In this document: positions 7,305 through 15,950 of the stretch, piece after piece
How the letters are laid out: every line of letters begins with the position of its first letter
Numbering within the stretch: the first letter of the stretch is position 1
Virus record (IMG/VR): IMGVR_UViG_3300006790_000004
Span: 1 to 45,497 of that record
Direction: 5' to 3' (one strand)
Source of the DNA: a virus
DNA: 45,497 nucleotides
Translations under genes and position numbers: made by a program
Notes under the pieces: model-generated
Seen by the model: the letters and a program-made list of their open reading frames with translations, nothing else
Told to the model about the DNA's origin: nothing
Database searches by the model: none

Positions 7305-9016
7305 TACAGCCCCTCCGGGTTGATGCCATTTTGCTGCAGCCGCTGGATCACGGCGTCACGGTCGGCGCCGCGGCTGATCGCATCGCGCGCTGCGCCGAGG
7401 GGGTCAACGGCCGGATCGACCGGCGCCGCTGGCGCTGCGGGTTGAATGCCGCCGGCACCGCCGCCGAGATAATCCTGCACCGTGCTTTGCTGCACGCCAA
7501 GGATGCGTTCAATCTGGTCGAGCTTCGACAGGAACTTGTTCTGGTTCATCAGCCAGCTGCGGGGGTCGCCGACAATCTGCTTGAAGAACTGCACGTCCTT
7601 GTCCGACACGCTGCGGCCGGACTGCCCGGCCAGGGCTTCCGCTGCCGAGTAGACCATCAGATCGGAGATCGTGTTGAGTTCGGTGAGGTTCGGATCATAG
7701 ACGCCGGAAAGCAGCGCCGGCGAAATGCCGTTACGCGCGGCGTCCTGCATCGTCTCCTGCACGGCCGCGTCGATGCTCTCAAAGCCGAGGCCGGTAGCCA
7801 ACCCCTGCGACAACTGCGTGACGTCCTGCGCCACTCCCTTGACGAACCCTGGCACGCCGAAGTTCGACGGGTCGCGCTGCGCGATTTCTCGTGTCATCCC
7901 GATCAGTCGACCGAACTTGGTCAGCGACACGTCCTGCTGCTGCAAGCCCGACGTCGTCGAGTTGGTCAGGCCGGTTTCGTCCGAACCACCTTCGACGTTT
8001 GCGAGGAAGCCGCCGGGCGCGAGAGGCTGGTTCGTCTGCGCGTCGGTGACGCCGTCATATGTGATCGAGACCGTGCCGTCAGGAGCGCGATAGTTGCGCG
8101 GCGTGCCGGGCGAACGCTCCGTCGGCCGAGCACCGAGGTACTGCTGCTGCTCCGCACCTAGGTCAGCCATGCTGTCCCAATTCTGTGCAGCGAGCGTGCC
8201 TTGGCGTTCGGTGTTCGAAAGCACCGGCTGGAAGTTGCCATTGGCCACGTCCGCCTGCGGGGCGAATGTCGGGTTGCCGAGCATGTCGAGGACCGACGTC
8301 GGCTTCTGGTCGAACTGCCGTGCGCTCTCGCCGACCGATCGATCCACGTTGTATCGGCGATCGGCGGACTGAAGATCGTTGTTGCGGTACGTCTCCGCAT
8401 TGCGCACCTGGTCATTGGCGCTGACGTTGTCGAATTCGTAGAGGTCTTGCGCACGGGTCTGGTCGACGCCGTAGCGACGGTCGTCGCTGGTCAGATTGTT
8501 ATTGCGAAACGTTTCGGCGTTGCGCACCTGATCGTTGGCACTGACGTTGCCGAATTCAAACATGTCTTGCGCACGGGTCTGGTCGACCCCGTAACGGCGA
8601 TCAGCGGATTGGAGGTTGTTGTTGCGGTACGTCTCGCCGAGGTCCGCGTTGAACGCGTCCGCCGTGTTGCGATACGACTGGCCGGTGCCGACCTGAAAGT
8701 TCTGCGTGCGAGGATCGGCCGCGCCGTATTCCGTCGCAGCACCGAGCAGACCGAGGTTGCCGAACTTGCTCGGATCATAGCCGGAGCCGAGCAGGATCGC
8801 CTGCGCGACTGGATCGCTGGCCATCGCCTGCACACCACCACCGCCGGCAACCCGGCTCATCAGGTTGTCGGTCTCGGTGTTCTCGCGCTGCGCGGCGTAG
8901 AGCTTTTCCTGGTTCAGCATTGAGCTCGTCTGGTCGCCGTAAAGCTGCTTGCCGAGATTCGACAACGCGGCGCCGAGCGGATCGCGGCCGGAGAAAGCGC
9001 TGATGATCTTCGGCAT
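7304..9016 (-). CDS. 570-aa internal virion protein with 40-residue repeats
   Basis: Second of three consecutive large proteins after the tail genes, so probably an ejection protein (T7 gp15-like position). Residues about 125-225 consist of 2.5 copies of a 40-residue unit with the pattern RNNxLxSxDRRYGVDQ and then SANDQVRNAETF, matching exact 120-bp periodicity in the DNA. The remainder is Gln/Asp/Ser-rich with few hydrophobic segments; the C-terminus is helical with ADRDAVIQRLQQNGI. ATG 9016 overlaps the preceding stop (TGATG). No enzymatic motif was seen. Confidence 0.65.
   Translation of the reverse strand: MPKIISAFSGRDPLGAALSNLGKQLYGDQTSSMLNQEKLYAAQRENTETDNLMSRVAGGGGVQAMASDPVAQAILLGSGYDPSKFGNLGLLGAATEYGAADPRTQNFQVGTGQSYRNTADAFNADLGETYRNNNLQSADRRYGVDQTRAQDMFEFGNVSANDQVRNAETFRNNNLTSDDRRYGVDQTRAQDLYEFDNVSANDQVRNAETYRNNDLQSADRRYNVDRSVGESARQFDQKPTSVLDMLGNPTFAPQADVANGNFQPVLSNTERQGTLAAQNWDSMADLGAEQQQYLGARPTERSPGTPRNYRAPDGTVSITYDGVTDAQTNQPLAPGGFLANVEGGSDETGLTNSTTSGLQQQDVSLTKFGRLIGMTREIAQRDPSNFGVPGFVKGVAQDVTQLSQGLATGLGFESIDAAVQETMQDAARNGISPALLSGVYDPNLTELNTISDLMVYSAAEALAGQSGRSVSDKDVQFFKQIVGDPRSWLMNQNKFLSKLDQIERILGVQQSTVQDYLGGGAGGIQPAAPAAPVDPAVDPLGAARDAISRGADRDAVIQRLQQNGINPEGL
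8341..8640 (-). repeat. 120-bp tandem coding repeat, about 2.5 copies
   Basis: Blocks starting at 8341, 8461 and 8581 line up with a period of exactly 120 bases, for example GTTGCGGTAC at 8381 and 8621 and ATTGCGAAAC at 8501. The units encode a 40-residue repeat in the internal virion protein. Divergence is mostly at third positions, indicating selection on the protein. Confidence 0.85.
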
Positions 9017-9693
9017 CAAATATACCCCGACTGGTACTGTCTGCGCGGCACGGCGCCGCCACCGGCGCGGCTACCCGCCCATGAACTCGCCATTGAACCG
9101 AAGCCTTGCAAAAGCCCGCCGATCGGCGAGATCGGCTTGTACGCGCGCTGCTCGGCGAAATCCTGCGAGTACGGCAGGAGCGCGGAGTTGCCGGCTGCGA
9201 AGTTCGAATTGACGCCGAGGTTGCGCCCGGTCTCCATGTCGGCGAAGCCCTGATCGAGCCAGGTGTCGCCGTAGCCGCCGAGCTTGCCGAGCTTTTGCGC
9301 CTGGCTCTTGCTCTGGTCGAGCGCGCCCTGCATCCGCTTGGCCAGTTCCGATTTGACGACCGTCGGCGCGGAGCCGCTGATCGGTGCGGCAACTTCGCCG
9401 CCTTCCGGCGTGGCAGCCGGTGTCGATGCGGCTTCGACCAGCTCTTCTTCGCGGCCCGTGTCCTTGTTCTGCTCTTCGAGCTGTGCCTTTTGCAGTTCCT
9501 GCTGGCGAAGGTTGAATTGCTCGCGGCTGTCCTGCGCCAGTGCGTCGTTCTTGCCGAGCGTGCGCTTCAACTCGTCGTTCCGCGCCTTGGCCATCCGGCG
9601 GGCGTTGGCCTGCTCTTCCTTCTGCTGGATCATGGACCCGATGCCACTGGCGGCGCTGGCTGCAAGGCCGATCAGTTCGATGCCGGTACACAT
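9016..9693 (-). CDS. 225-aa internal virion protein (gp14-like position)
   Basis: N-terminal 20 residues (MCTGIELIGLAASAASGIGS) are short-residue-rich and hydrophobic, then a long charged coiled-coil region (QQKEEQANARRMAKARNDEL and on to residue ~85), then a Pro/Glu/Ala linker and a Gly/Tyr-rich end. A small first ejection protein with an N-terminal membrane-seeking helix before two giant ones matches the T7 gp14-gp15-gp16 and P22 gp7-gp20-gp16 sets. ATG 9693 overlaps the upstream stop. Assignment is from order and composition. Confidence 0.65.
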   Translation of the reverse strand: MCTGIELIGLAASAASGIGSMIQQKEEQANARRMAKARNDELKRTLGKNDALAQDSREQFNLRQQELQKAQLEEQNKDTGREEELVEAASTPAATPEGGEVAAPISGSAPTVVKSELAKRMQGALDQSKSQAQKLGKLGGYGDTWLDQGFADMETGRNLGVNSNFAAGNSALLPYSQDFAEQRAYKPISPIGGLLQGFGSMASSWAGSRAGGGAVPRRQYQSGYI

Positions 9694-10613
9694 CAGCGCA
9701 CCACCTTCGACGAGCCGGCGCCCGACGTGTTCGCGGCGTAGGGGCTGGTGTAGCCCCGCGCCGGCGCGTTCTGCCGCGCCTGCTGGAAGTTGCCGAAGGA
9801 CGACAGCGCGCTCGCGAAGATGTCGCCGATCGGGGAATACTGCGGCGGCGCGACGAGCGCCGTGGCCTGGCCGACCGCCTGCGCGTTCACCGCCTGCGGA
9901 TCGGCCGACGCCTCATTGAGCGAATACATGTTCGACTTGGCGCTCTCGACCTGTCCGCGGAGCTTGTTGGACGCGTCGAGCGCTTCGTTCGAGATGTTCG
10001 TCTTGGCGTCGGAGTAGTCGCCGAACAGATCGGCGAGGCTGTTCGCGCCGACGCTGGACTCGAGGACACCACGCCCGGCCAGTTGCGCCGAGAGCTTGTC
10101 CTGCGCCTTCGAATACTGCTTGTCGACCTGCGGGATGTAGAAGCCGGTGTAGTCGCCTCGATAGTCGTTGTAGTAGTCGTCGCCGAACTTCGAGAACGCC
10201 TTGTCGATGCCGATCTTGCCGAGGCCGACATCGCGCTGCCGGATGGCTTCGCGCATGTCCATCGACGCCTGCGGGTCTTCGCGCAGCTTGGCGCCGAGCG
10301 CGTCAGCGTCGACGCCGGGCACTGCGCCGACAGTCTCCGTCTCCTGCCGCGTTCCGCCGTTCATCCCGCCGAGCGCCATGCCGGGCTCGTATCCCATCTC
10401 GATCGGGCTCACGGCAATATTGCGCGTTACCTGCGTGCCAGGGGTGCCCCGGCGCATGGCGGCCAGCTGCTGCTGCGCCTGCTGCGGAGTGATTTCGCCC
10501 CGCGCCTCGCGGGTCTTGATGTCGGATTCTTGCTTGAACGCAGCATCCCAGCGATCATAGTCGCCGGTCTTGTATGCGTTGTAGGTGTCATCGCCACCGC
10601 CGCCAAAACACAT
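9693..10613 (-). CDS. 306-aa structural protein, unknown role
   Basis: Start chosen at ATG 10613 (MCFGGGGDDTYNAYKTGDYD), preceded by AGGAG nine bases away; a longer frame starts upstream without such a site. The product is soluble, with a Gln/Arg-rich N-terminal helix, a central Tyr/Asp-rich part (FGDDYYNDYRGDYTGFYIPQ), a helical region with Ser/Asn/Gln and a disordered C-terminal tail. It sits between a GNAT-like gene and the ejection proteins, so it is probably a virion-internal or tail-associated protein. Not recognised as a named family. Confidence 0.6.
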   Translation of the reverse strand: MCFGGGGDDTYNAYKTGDYDRWDAAFKQESDIKTREARGEITPQQAQQQLAAMRRGTPGTQVTRNIAVSPIEMGYEPGMALGGMNGGTRQETETVGAVPGVDADALGAKLREDPQASMDMREAIRQRDVGLGKIGIDKAFSKFGDDYYNDYRGDYTGFYIPQVDKQYSKAQDKLSAQLAGRGVLESSVGANSLADLFGDYSDAKTNISNEALDASNKLRGQVESAKSNMYSLNEASADPQAVNAQAVGQATALVAPPQYSPIGDIFASALSSFGNFQQARQNAPARGYTSPYAANTSGAGSSKVVR

Positions 10614-10708
10614 CTCGGTGCGCTCCTGTTCGGAATGCACCGGGTTGACGAGGTCCGGCAAAATTTAACGGCGAATGATCGGGAAAATAGCAAAGGCGGC
10701 GCGCAGTG

Positions 10709-11134
10709 TCACGCCCAAATGAAGACTTTCTGCCCGGCGGGCGTCTTCTCTTCCTGATACCCGATAGCGCGCATCCATTTTTCCGCCTGCGGGTGTGGCG
10801 ATTGGGTCGCGGAGACGATCGGCCCGAAGCGCTCGACGGCCCCACGCATGTAGTTTCGCGCGTAGCGGACGCTCTTGAACCCAAGATCGAAGAAGCCCTG
10901 CGATGCGGCCAGCCAGGTTGTCATCACGCCGAATTGCGGCGCGATGGCGATGACGGCCATCGGACGGTCGTCGTGCCAGAACGTCTCGGCGCAACCCCTC
11001 CGCGCAAAGTCCTCGAAGATGAACGCGACTTCTGCCTCCATCTTTCCGACCGTCGCGAACTCCGCGCGGTGGCTCGCGCTCAAATCCGCCAGAACCGCCA
11101 GGATGTCGCCAGCGCGCGCGGGCCGCATCATCAT
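10709..11134 (-). CDS. 141-aa GNAT-like virion-cluster protein (T7 gp13-like position)
   Basis: The layout resembles an acetyltransferase fold: N-terminal strand-helix (RPARAGDILAVLADLSASHR), central strands (RPMAVIAIAPQFGVMTTWLA) and a C-terminal part with HPQAEKWMRAIGYQEEK, similar to the end of GNAT domains. The canonical acetyl-CoA loop Q/RxxGxG/A is not evident, so catalysis is doubtful. Podoviruses often have such a protein between the tail nozzle and ejection proteins. Start at 11134 overlaps the nozzle stop (ATGA). Confidence 0.6.
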   Translation of the reverse strand: MMMRPARAGDILAVLADLSASHRAEFATVGKMEAEVAFIFEDFARRGCAETFWHDDRPMAVIAIAPQFGVMTTWLAASQGFFDLGFKSVRYARNYMRGAVERFGPIVSATQSPHPQAEKWMRAIGYQEEKTPAGQKVFIWA

Positions 11135-13206
11135 CCGCGTTCACCGTTTTCGTAGTGGACGGCGGTCGACGACAGCGAAGCGAAGCCCGCCTGATCGCAG
11201 GTGTAGCGCATCGCGAAGATCGGCGCGTAGCCGGGCATCTTGTTCGAATTCTTGTGATAGGTCGTCCCGCGGAGAATGCCCGCGTCGATGACCTTCGACG
11301 TGTCGTTCGGGTCGACCAGCACTTCGACTTTCCAGGTGTTTATCGCCGCGTGGTCGTAGCCTTGCAGAACCTTTTGGTTCGCAGGATCCTGCGCAGACGC
11401 AAAAGGTGTTTCGGCCAGAACAGGAAACTCTTCTCGCGCCGGGTACTCCTGGCCACTGCGTCCTCCGTACTGGTAGATCGTGTTGCCCGACCGCAGGAAG
11501 ATGTCACGCTCGGAGCGAATGAACACGTCGATCGATTGCTCGAAGTCGATGTACGACCACGCCGAAATCTTCGACGACGGGAAGTAGGACAGGATGATGA
11601 TGCGGTTGCCGATCGCGAGGAAATAGCGGCCATTCAGCCCCTCGATGACGGCGGACGCGCTGGCCAGTTCCGCGCCCGTCACTTCGCGCATCACTTCCTG
11701 CGCGTACGGATCGATCGCGCTGCCGACGTCGCTGGCGTAAGCGGCGTTGTAGCCGTCGCGGGACCGCAGCGAGCGGACGCCCGTGTCGTCGAGGTAGAAG
11801 ACGTCGTTCGCGCCGTAGGACACGATCGAGCGGAAGGCCATCGTGCCGGTGTTGTCGACGATCTGGATGATCTGGTTCAATTCGGCGTCCTGGTCCAGCG
11901 AGTAGACGATGACGACCGAGCGCGCGAAAATCGCGACATATTCGTTGTAGACGGCCGCGCCGACGAGGCGCTGCGCACCCTCTGCCTGACTGGCCATGTT
12001 GATGAAGCCGGCGCCCGTGCTCGCGGCGACGTCCGACCAGTTCGACGGGTCGTTGAGCTTGCAGTACCGGAACAGGCTGCCCGCCGTGGACCAGACGCGG
12101 TTCTTGTGGATGAGGATCGACGTTCCGGTGCCTGCGGCCCGGCCGGTGGTCACGCGGGAAACGCCATTGAGCGTAATCGTCCACTGGTCGGGCGCGTCGA
12201 AAGAGCCGCCACTGATGACGACGGAACTGATCTGCGCAACGGGCTCGACCGGGGTCACGCCGCCTGCCATGTTCGCTGTCGTCGCGGTGACATCGCCGGC
12301 CACGGTTGCGGAAACGACAAGGCCGTTCGCCGCAGCCCACTCTTCGGCGGGCGCGGAGATCGTGACCACAGCGCCGACAGCGCTCGCCAGATAGCCGTGC
12401 GTGATCGAAGCGTTGTTGATTGCGACGACGACGGCGTTCGCCGTTGCGTCGTTCGACGACACCCAATTTACCGGCCCTTCCAGAAGCTCGACGCCGTCGA
12501 CGGTCAAGCTGGCCAGGCGGTTGACGCCCGGCGACGATGTACCGCCGGTGATCTGGACGGTTCCCGTTGCGGTGACGCCTGCGACTTCGACCACATTGGC
12601 CTGCAGGAGCGTGACGGCCGCCGTTGGCGTCGACGCCACATTCGGGTCGGCGGTGCCGGTGGAGACCGTGAAGGGCGTGCCGGCGTCGACCGCCTCGATG
12701 ATGACCGTGTTGCCGAAGGCGGTGGCTTGGATCGTGTCGTCGCCGTTGAGCTTTTCGGCAAGCACTTCTGCGACGGCAGCATGGCTCGACGATGCGTCGG
12801 CCAGCGCGTCCCAATCGGTGATCCGCACCCCGTCATAGAAGTGGTACATGTTGCCGTCGGCGTATTCCGCGATGACGTAGAGCTTGCCGTCGAACGGCTT
12901 GACGTCGACAACGCGGGTCATCACCGGCGTCGAAGGTGCGATGAGTTGCTGGTACTGCACGCCGACTGGAATCCCGCTCGGCGTCGTGCCGGAGCCGAAT
13001 ACGTAAATCTGGCCCTTGAGCGTAGTCATCCCGACCGTGCCGGCCGGCAAGTCGAACCGATCGGCGAATTTCTTCGTGCGCTCGATGTCGCCGCCGCGCG
13101 ACAGGACGGCGTTTTTCAGGATCCACAGCGTACCGGGGATGCCCGACGTCTGCGGGCGACGTCGATCCATGCCGTATTTGAAATCGCCTACGGCAAGATA
13201 CGCCAT
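11131..13206 (-). CDS. tail nozzle protein (T7 gp12 / P22 gp10-like)
   Basis: A 691-aa beta-rich protein. The true start is ATG 13206 (MAYLAVGDFKYGMDRRRPQT), overlapping the adaptor stop (TGATG); the open frame extends upstream but only as a shadow of other genes. It contains repeated Gly/Thr/Val strands and a stretch characteristic of tail nozzle proteins (NDPSNWSDVAASTGAGFINM, then VAIFARSVVIVYSLD). It would form the distal tube of the short tail and hold packaged DNA in place. Neighbours (adaptor before, ejection proteins after) match podovirus order. Confidence 0.78.
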   Translation of the reverse strand: MAYLAVGDFKYGMDRRRPQTSGIPGTLWILKNAVLSRGGDIERTKKFADRFDLPAGTVGMTTLKGQIYVFGSGTTPSGIPVGVQYQQLIAPSTPVMTRVVDVKPFDGKLYVIAEYADGNMYHFYDGVRITDWDALADASSSHAAVAEVLAEKLNGDDTIQATAFGNTVIIEAVDAGTPFTVSTGTADPNVASTPTAAVTLLQANVVEVAGVTATGTVQITGGTSSPGVNRLASLTVDGVELLEGPVNWVSSNDATANAVVVAINNASITHGYLASAVGAVVTISAPAEEWAAANGLVVSATVAGDVTATTANMAGGVTPVEPVAQISSVVISGGSFDAPDQWTITLNGVSRVTTGRAAGTGTSILIHKNRVWSTAGSLFRYCKLNDPSNWSDVAASTGAGFINMASQAEGAQRLVGAAVYNEYVAIFARSVVIVYSLDQDAELNQIIQIVDNTGTMAFRSIVSYGANDVFYLDDTGVRSLRSRDGYNAAYASDVGSAIDPYAQEVMREVTGAELASASAVIEGLNGRYFLAIGNRIIILSYFPSSKISAWSYIDFEQSIDVFIRSERDIFLRSGNTIYQYGGRSGQEYPAREEFPVLAETPFASAQDPANQKVLQGYDHAAINTWKVEVLVDPNDTSKVIDAGILRGTTYHKNSNKMPGYAPIFAMRYTCDQAGFASLSSTAVHYENGERG

Positions 13207-13910
13207 CAGCTCGAAATCCGAACCACGGCGCGGCCAGACAGCGCCTGCTCTCGCCCGGTGCCGAGGCCCATCTGCGCCGGTGTCGACCCGCCCGCGCTGC
13301 TGCGCAGGCCGTGCATCCGAAGGTGCTCGTTGGCCATGTTCCGCTTCGTCTCGGCGTCCTTCGCCCCAACACTCTCGGCGAGCTCGGCCGCTGCGAACAG
13401 GATGATCAGTTCGTTGTCGAGCCAGCACTGGTCGGAGTCGTTGACGAGCGGCAGCGCCGCCTGCACGCCTTCGAAATACGCATACTGCGTCGCTCCGTCC
13501 GGCAACGGCCAGAATTCGATCTGCGCCGTGCCGGTAAATTGCACGTCCCATTTCAGCGCCGGCGACGATCGCTCGTCGGATTCGGGATCGTGGGAATTGT
13601 AGTCCTCGAGCGAAATCCCGCGCGTCACGGGGTAGAACAGGTTGTTGTGCTTGATGCTGATCTTTTCGATGCGCTCGACATCCAGGCCCGCCGGCACGTC
13701 GTAATAGCGCTGGCCGGCGTTCAGGGTGATGCGCGGGAACCGCCGGCGAAGGAACGCCCAATCCTTCTGATAATAGAGCACCTGGTAGACGTGGTTGATC
13801 GTCCGCTTGATCGAGGGCAAATCCTCGACGCCAACGGACGGTTCCTGCGAGCGCCGAAGTTCGGCGCGCACGTCCAGACAGAGTTGATTGAGCGTGACGC
13901 CGCGGGCCAT
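13206..13910 (-). CDS. head-tail adaptor (gp11/gp4-like tail tubular protein A)
   Basis: A 234-aa protein with an N-terminal helical part (MARGVTLNQLCLDVRAELRR) and mixed strands including RRRFPRITLNAGQRYYDVPA and QIEFWPLPDGATQYAYFEGV, then a helical segment with LDNELIILFAAAELAESVGA. These patterns resemble phage adaptor/tail tubular A proteins, which dock under the portal. It lies directly upstream of the nozzle gene with a one-base overlap, as expected. Assignment rests on pattern and order; no catalytic residues are expected. Confidence 0.68.
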   Translation of the reverse strand: MARGVTLNQLCLDVRAELRRSQEPSVGVEDLPSIKRTINHVYQVLYYQKDWAFLRRRFPRITLNAGQRYYDVPAGLDVERIEKISIKHNNLFYPVTRGISLEDYNSHDPESDERSSPALKWDVQFTGTAQIEFWPLPDGATQYAYFEGVQAALPLVNDSDQCWLDNELIILFAAAELAESVGAKDAETKRNMANEHLRMHGLRSSAGGSTPAQMGLGTGREQALSGRAVVRISS

Positions 13911-13913
13911 GGC

Positions 13914-14309
13914 CTAGACCTTCTCGAGATCGTCCAGGTCGGATTCCTGCGTCTCGTCCTCGGCCAGGTCGGCCTTGTCGACCTTCGGCCGGCCGCGTGC
14001 GGGCTTCTTGGGCTCTTCGGCCTTTTCCGCGCCGGGCAGTTCCTTCGGCAGGGCGCCGGCCACGCCGAAGATACCGTTCAGGCTCTTGATGTCGTCGAAC
14101 GCGCGCAGCGCCTTGCCGTACCTGCGCGTCAGGTCGCCGCGCTCTTCGGCATCGGTGCGCTTCACGGAGCCGGTCGCCTTGATGTCGGCCACGGCGTCGT
14201 TCCCATGGATGACGCGCAGCACGGTGATCTCGGCGGCGGTGATGTCGGTTTTCGGGACTTCGTTGTAGAGGCTGCCGGAAAGGCGCACCTTGCACGAATA
14301 GAGTTGCAT
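13914..14309 (-). CDS. 131-aa head-region hypothetical protein
   Basis: Starts MQLYSCKVRLSGSLYNEVPK, with an N-terminal domain of about 90 residues mixing strands and helices (ITAAEITVLRVIHGNDAVAD) and a disordered C-terminal tail of alternating basic (KKPARGRPK) and acidic (LAEDETQESDLDDLEK) segments. Located between the capsid-proximal 142-aa protein and the adaptor, just after a terminator. A head-completion or regulatory role is possible. Not recognised. Confidence 0.65.
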   Translation of the reverse strand: MQLYSCKVRLSGSLYNEVPKTDITAAEITVLRVIHGNDAVADIKATGSVKRTDAEERGDLTRRYGKALRAFDDIKSLNGIFGVAGALPKELPGAEKAEEPKKPARGRPKVDKADLAEDETQESDLDDLEKV

Positions 14310-14330
14310 TTGAGGCTCCTGGCTCGCAAC

Positions 14331-14358
14331 GAAAAGGGGCCGGCTAGGAGCCGACCCC
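14331..14358 (-). terminator. intrinsic terminator within the late operon
   Basis: Minus-strand reading gives GGGGTCGGCT, loop CCT, AGCCGGCCCC and then TTTTCG. The 10-bp stem is complete with one G-U pair. It lies after the 142-aa head protein gene, so it should reduce transcription into the tail genes. Confidence 0.8.
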
Positions 14359-14396
14359 GTGAAGATAAACGTCGTTCGACAAAATGTCGATACGTC

Positions 14397-14825
14397 CTAC
14401 GTGATGTTGTTGGCGCGCAAGACGTTGCTGATCTCGTTGATCCGCTTCGCCAGCGTCGCGACGGCGTTGCGAACTTCCGCCTGCGTGTAGGTGGCGCCGA
14501 TCGCCGCGATCGTTCCGGTGCCGGTGCCGCCCGAATTGTCGACGAGGTTGGCGGCAGTCGCCAGCGGCAGCTGCAGCGTCACTGCCTTGCCGGCGGGGAG
14601 GCTGGTCGCGTCCTTGTAAGTGACGGTCGCGGACGAACCACCGTAGGCCACGGTGAAGGTGTCGGCGGCCTGCTCGAGGACATTCTGCAGGCCGGACGCA
14701 ACGAGAATTTCGCCGGACTGCGCGTAGGACGCCGCGGCGCGCCCTGCGGGGTAGGTGAAGACGATCGTCCCGTCGGTCGCAACCGCAGCGGCCGGGGTGA
14801 CGGTGATGGTGTCGAATTGGGGCAT
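14397..14825 (-). CDS. 142-aa capsid decoration or head-fibre-like protein
   Basis: Start ATG 14825 (MPQFDTITVTPAAAVATDGT) has AGGAG nine bases upstream. The first ~105 residues are strand-rich with Val, Thr, Ala and Gly and resemble an immunoglobulin-like or decoration fold. The last ~30 residues (YTQAEVRNAVATLAKRINEI onward) form a heptad-like helix suited to oligomerisation. It directly follows the major capsid gene, separated by a terminator that would tune its level. Role inferred. Confidence 0.6.
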   Translation of the reverse strand: MPQFDTITVTPAAAVATDGTIVFTYPAGRAAASYAQSGEILVASGLQNVLEQAADTFTVAYGGSSATVTYKDATSLPAGKAVTLQLPLATAANLVDNSGGTGTGTIAAIGATYTQAEVRNAVATLAKRINEISNVLRANNIT

Positions 14826-14856
14826 GGCCCACACTCCTGTTGTTTCGAGGAAAGCG

Positions 14857-14880
14857 AAAGCGCGGCCGAAGCCGCGCTTT
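14857..14880 (-). terminator. UUCG-tetraloop terminator after the major capsid gene
   Basis: Minus-strand AAAGCGCGGC, loop TTCG, GCCGCGCTTT is a perfect 10-bp stem followed by CGCTTTCC. A strong hairpin immediately after a major capsid gene commonly keeps capsid mRNA high relative to downstream genes. Confidence 0.85.
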
Positions 14881-14887
14881 CAAGCCG

Positions 14888-15931
14888 TCAGGCGATCGAG
14901 TAGACGCCCTGCGCGTTGCGCTGGCGGCAGACGAGACCGCCGACCCAGGTGAGGGCGCGATAGAAGACGTACTTCGTCTCGGGTCGGGCCGGGTTGTGCT
15001 TCTTCATGGACTCGCCCTCGATGGCCATCGGGTGGATGTACCGGGTGTCCAGGACGTAGCAAAACTTCGCCTTCCCCATGTCGTCGAGCGTCGGGTCGTA
15101 CTGGAAGTTGACCCCCTTGAACGACACGTCGGCGATCGACGCGTCGGTCTTGCCCTTCGACGTCCAGCCTTCGAGCGTGTAGTTGCCCTTGGCCCGCAGT
15201 TCCTTCTCCATCGCCTCGATGAAGTCGGAGCCGGCGAGAACGAGGTTCGGACGGCCGCCGTAACGGCGCAGCTGGCGCCATTCCTTCTGCAGCGTCGTGA
15301 CGATGTTCTGGTCGGCCGGCGTGGTCGCGGTGATGCCGAGCGTCGCGCGGTTGCGCCACCACTCGTTCGCCGACTGGTCGATGCCGCCGACGACCGCAGC
15401 GCTGGTCGGGTCGTTGAGGACGAACGACGTGACGCCGGGAACTTCCTTCGGATCCTGCGACCCGTCGTTCCAGAACATCTCGTTCATGCCACGATCGGTG
15501 CCCTCGATCATGTCCTCGACCTTGTCCTTCATCAGGTTGGCCAGGACCGTCTTCTCGCGCTTCGAGTGCATCCGCTCGCCCTCGCCGGTCGCGGTGTCGA
15601 CCACGGAGATGCCGTCCTTCAGCAGCTCGTGCATCGTCACTTCGATACCGGAGTGGATGAGCTTCCAGGGGTAGCGGGCGCGCTTGATGTTCGCCGGATT
15701 GGCATAGCCAACGGTGTCATCGTGCTCGAAGCCCTGGATCGTGGTCGTGTAGTCGCCCTTGACGCCGACCGTGATTTCTTCCTTGCCGCCGGGGAACGAT
15801 TCCTCGGCTGACATCATTGCCTTCAGAAGCGGCTTGTCCTGCAGGGACTGCGAGCGCACTTCCGGCACTTTGTAGTGGTAGTCGATCGCGGCGTTGGCGA
15901 CATTCTCGATTTCAGCAGCCGTAAACGGCAT
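14888..15931 (-). CDS. major capsid protein
   Basis: A 347-aa protein with no signal or membrane segment. It starts MPFTAAEIENVANAAIDYHY with AAAGGG upstream; a TTG codon two residues earlier is less likely. Features fitting an HK97-fold capsid are a long N-terminal helical arm, central mixed domain and conserved-looking stretches such as GIEVTMHELLKDGISVV, RNRATLGITATTPAD and LVLAGSDFIEAMEKEL. It follows the scaffold gene and precedes a strong terminator, as expected for the most abundant virion protein. No N-terminal protease domain is present, consistent with a separate scaffold. Confidence 0.88.
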   Translation of the reverse strand: MPFTAAEIENVANAAIDYHYKVPEVRSQSLQDKPLLKAMMSAEESFPGGKEEITVGVKGDYTTTIQGFEHDDTVGYANPANIKRARYPWKLIHSGIEVTMHELLKDGISVVDTATGEGERMHSKREKTVLANLMKDKVEDMIEGTDRGMNEMFWNDGSQDPKEVPGVTSFVLNDPTSAAVVGGIDQSANEWWRNRATLGITATTPADQNIVTTLQKEWRQLRRYGGRPNLVLAGSDFIEAMEKELRAKGNYTLEGWTSKGKTDASIADVSFKGVNFQYDPTLDDMGKAKFCYVLDTRYIHPMAIEGESMKKHNPARPETKYVFYRALTWVGGLVCRQRNAQGVYSIA

Positions 15932-15950
15932 GACCAATCCCTTTCAAGGA

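Noticed and set aside
11155-13602. 815-aa plus-strand frame opposite the nozzle gene
   Set aside because: Arg/Asp/Val-rich antisense shadow without domain pattern.
13206-14295. N-terminal extension of the nozzle frame to over 1,000 residues
   Set aside because: It shadows the adaptor and a 131-aa gene; the true ATG at 13206 is coupled to the adaptor stop.
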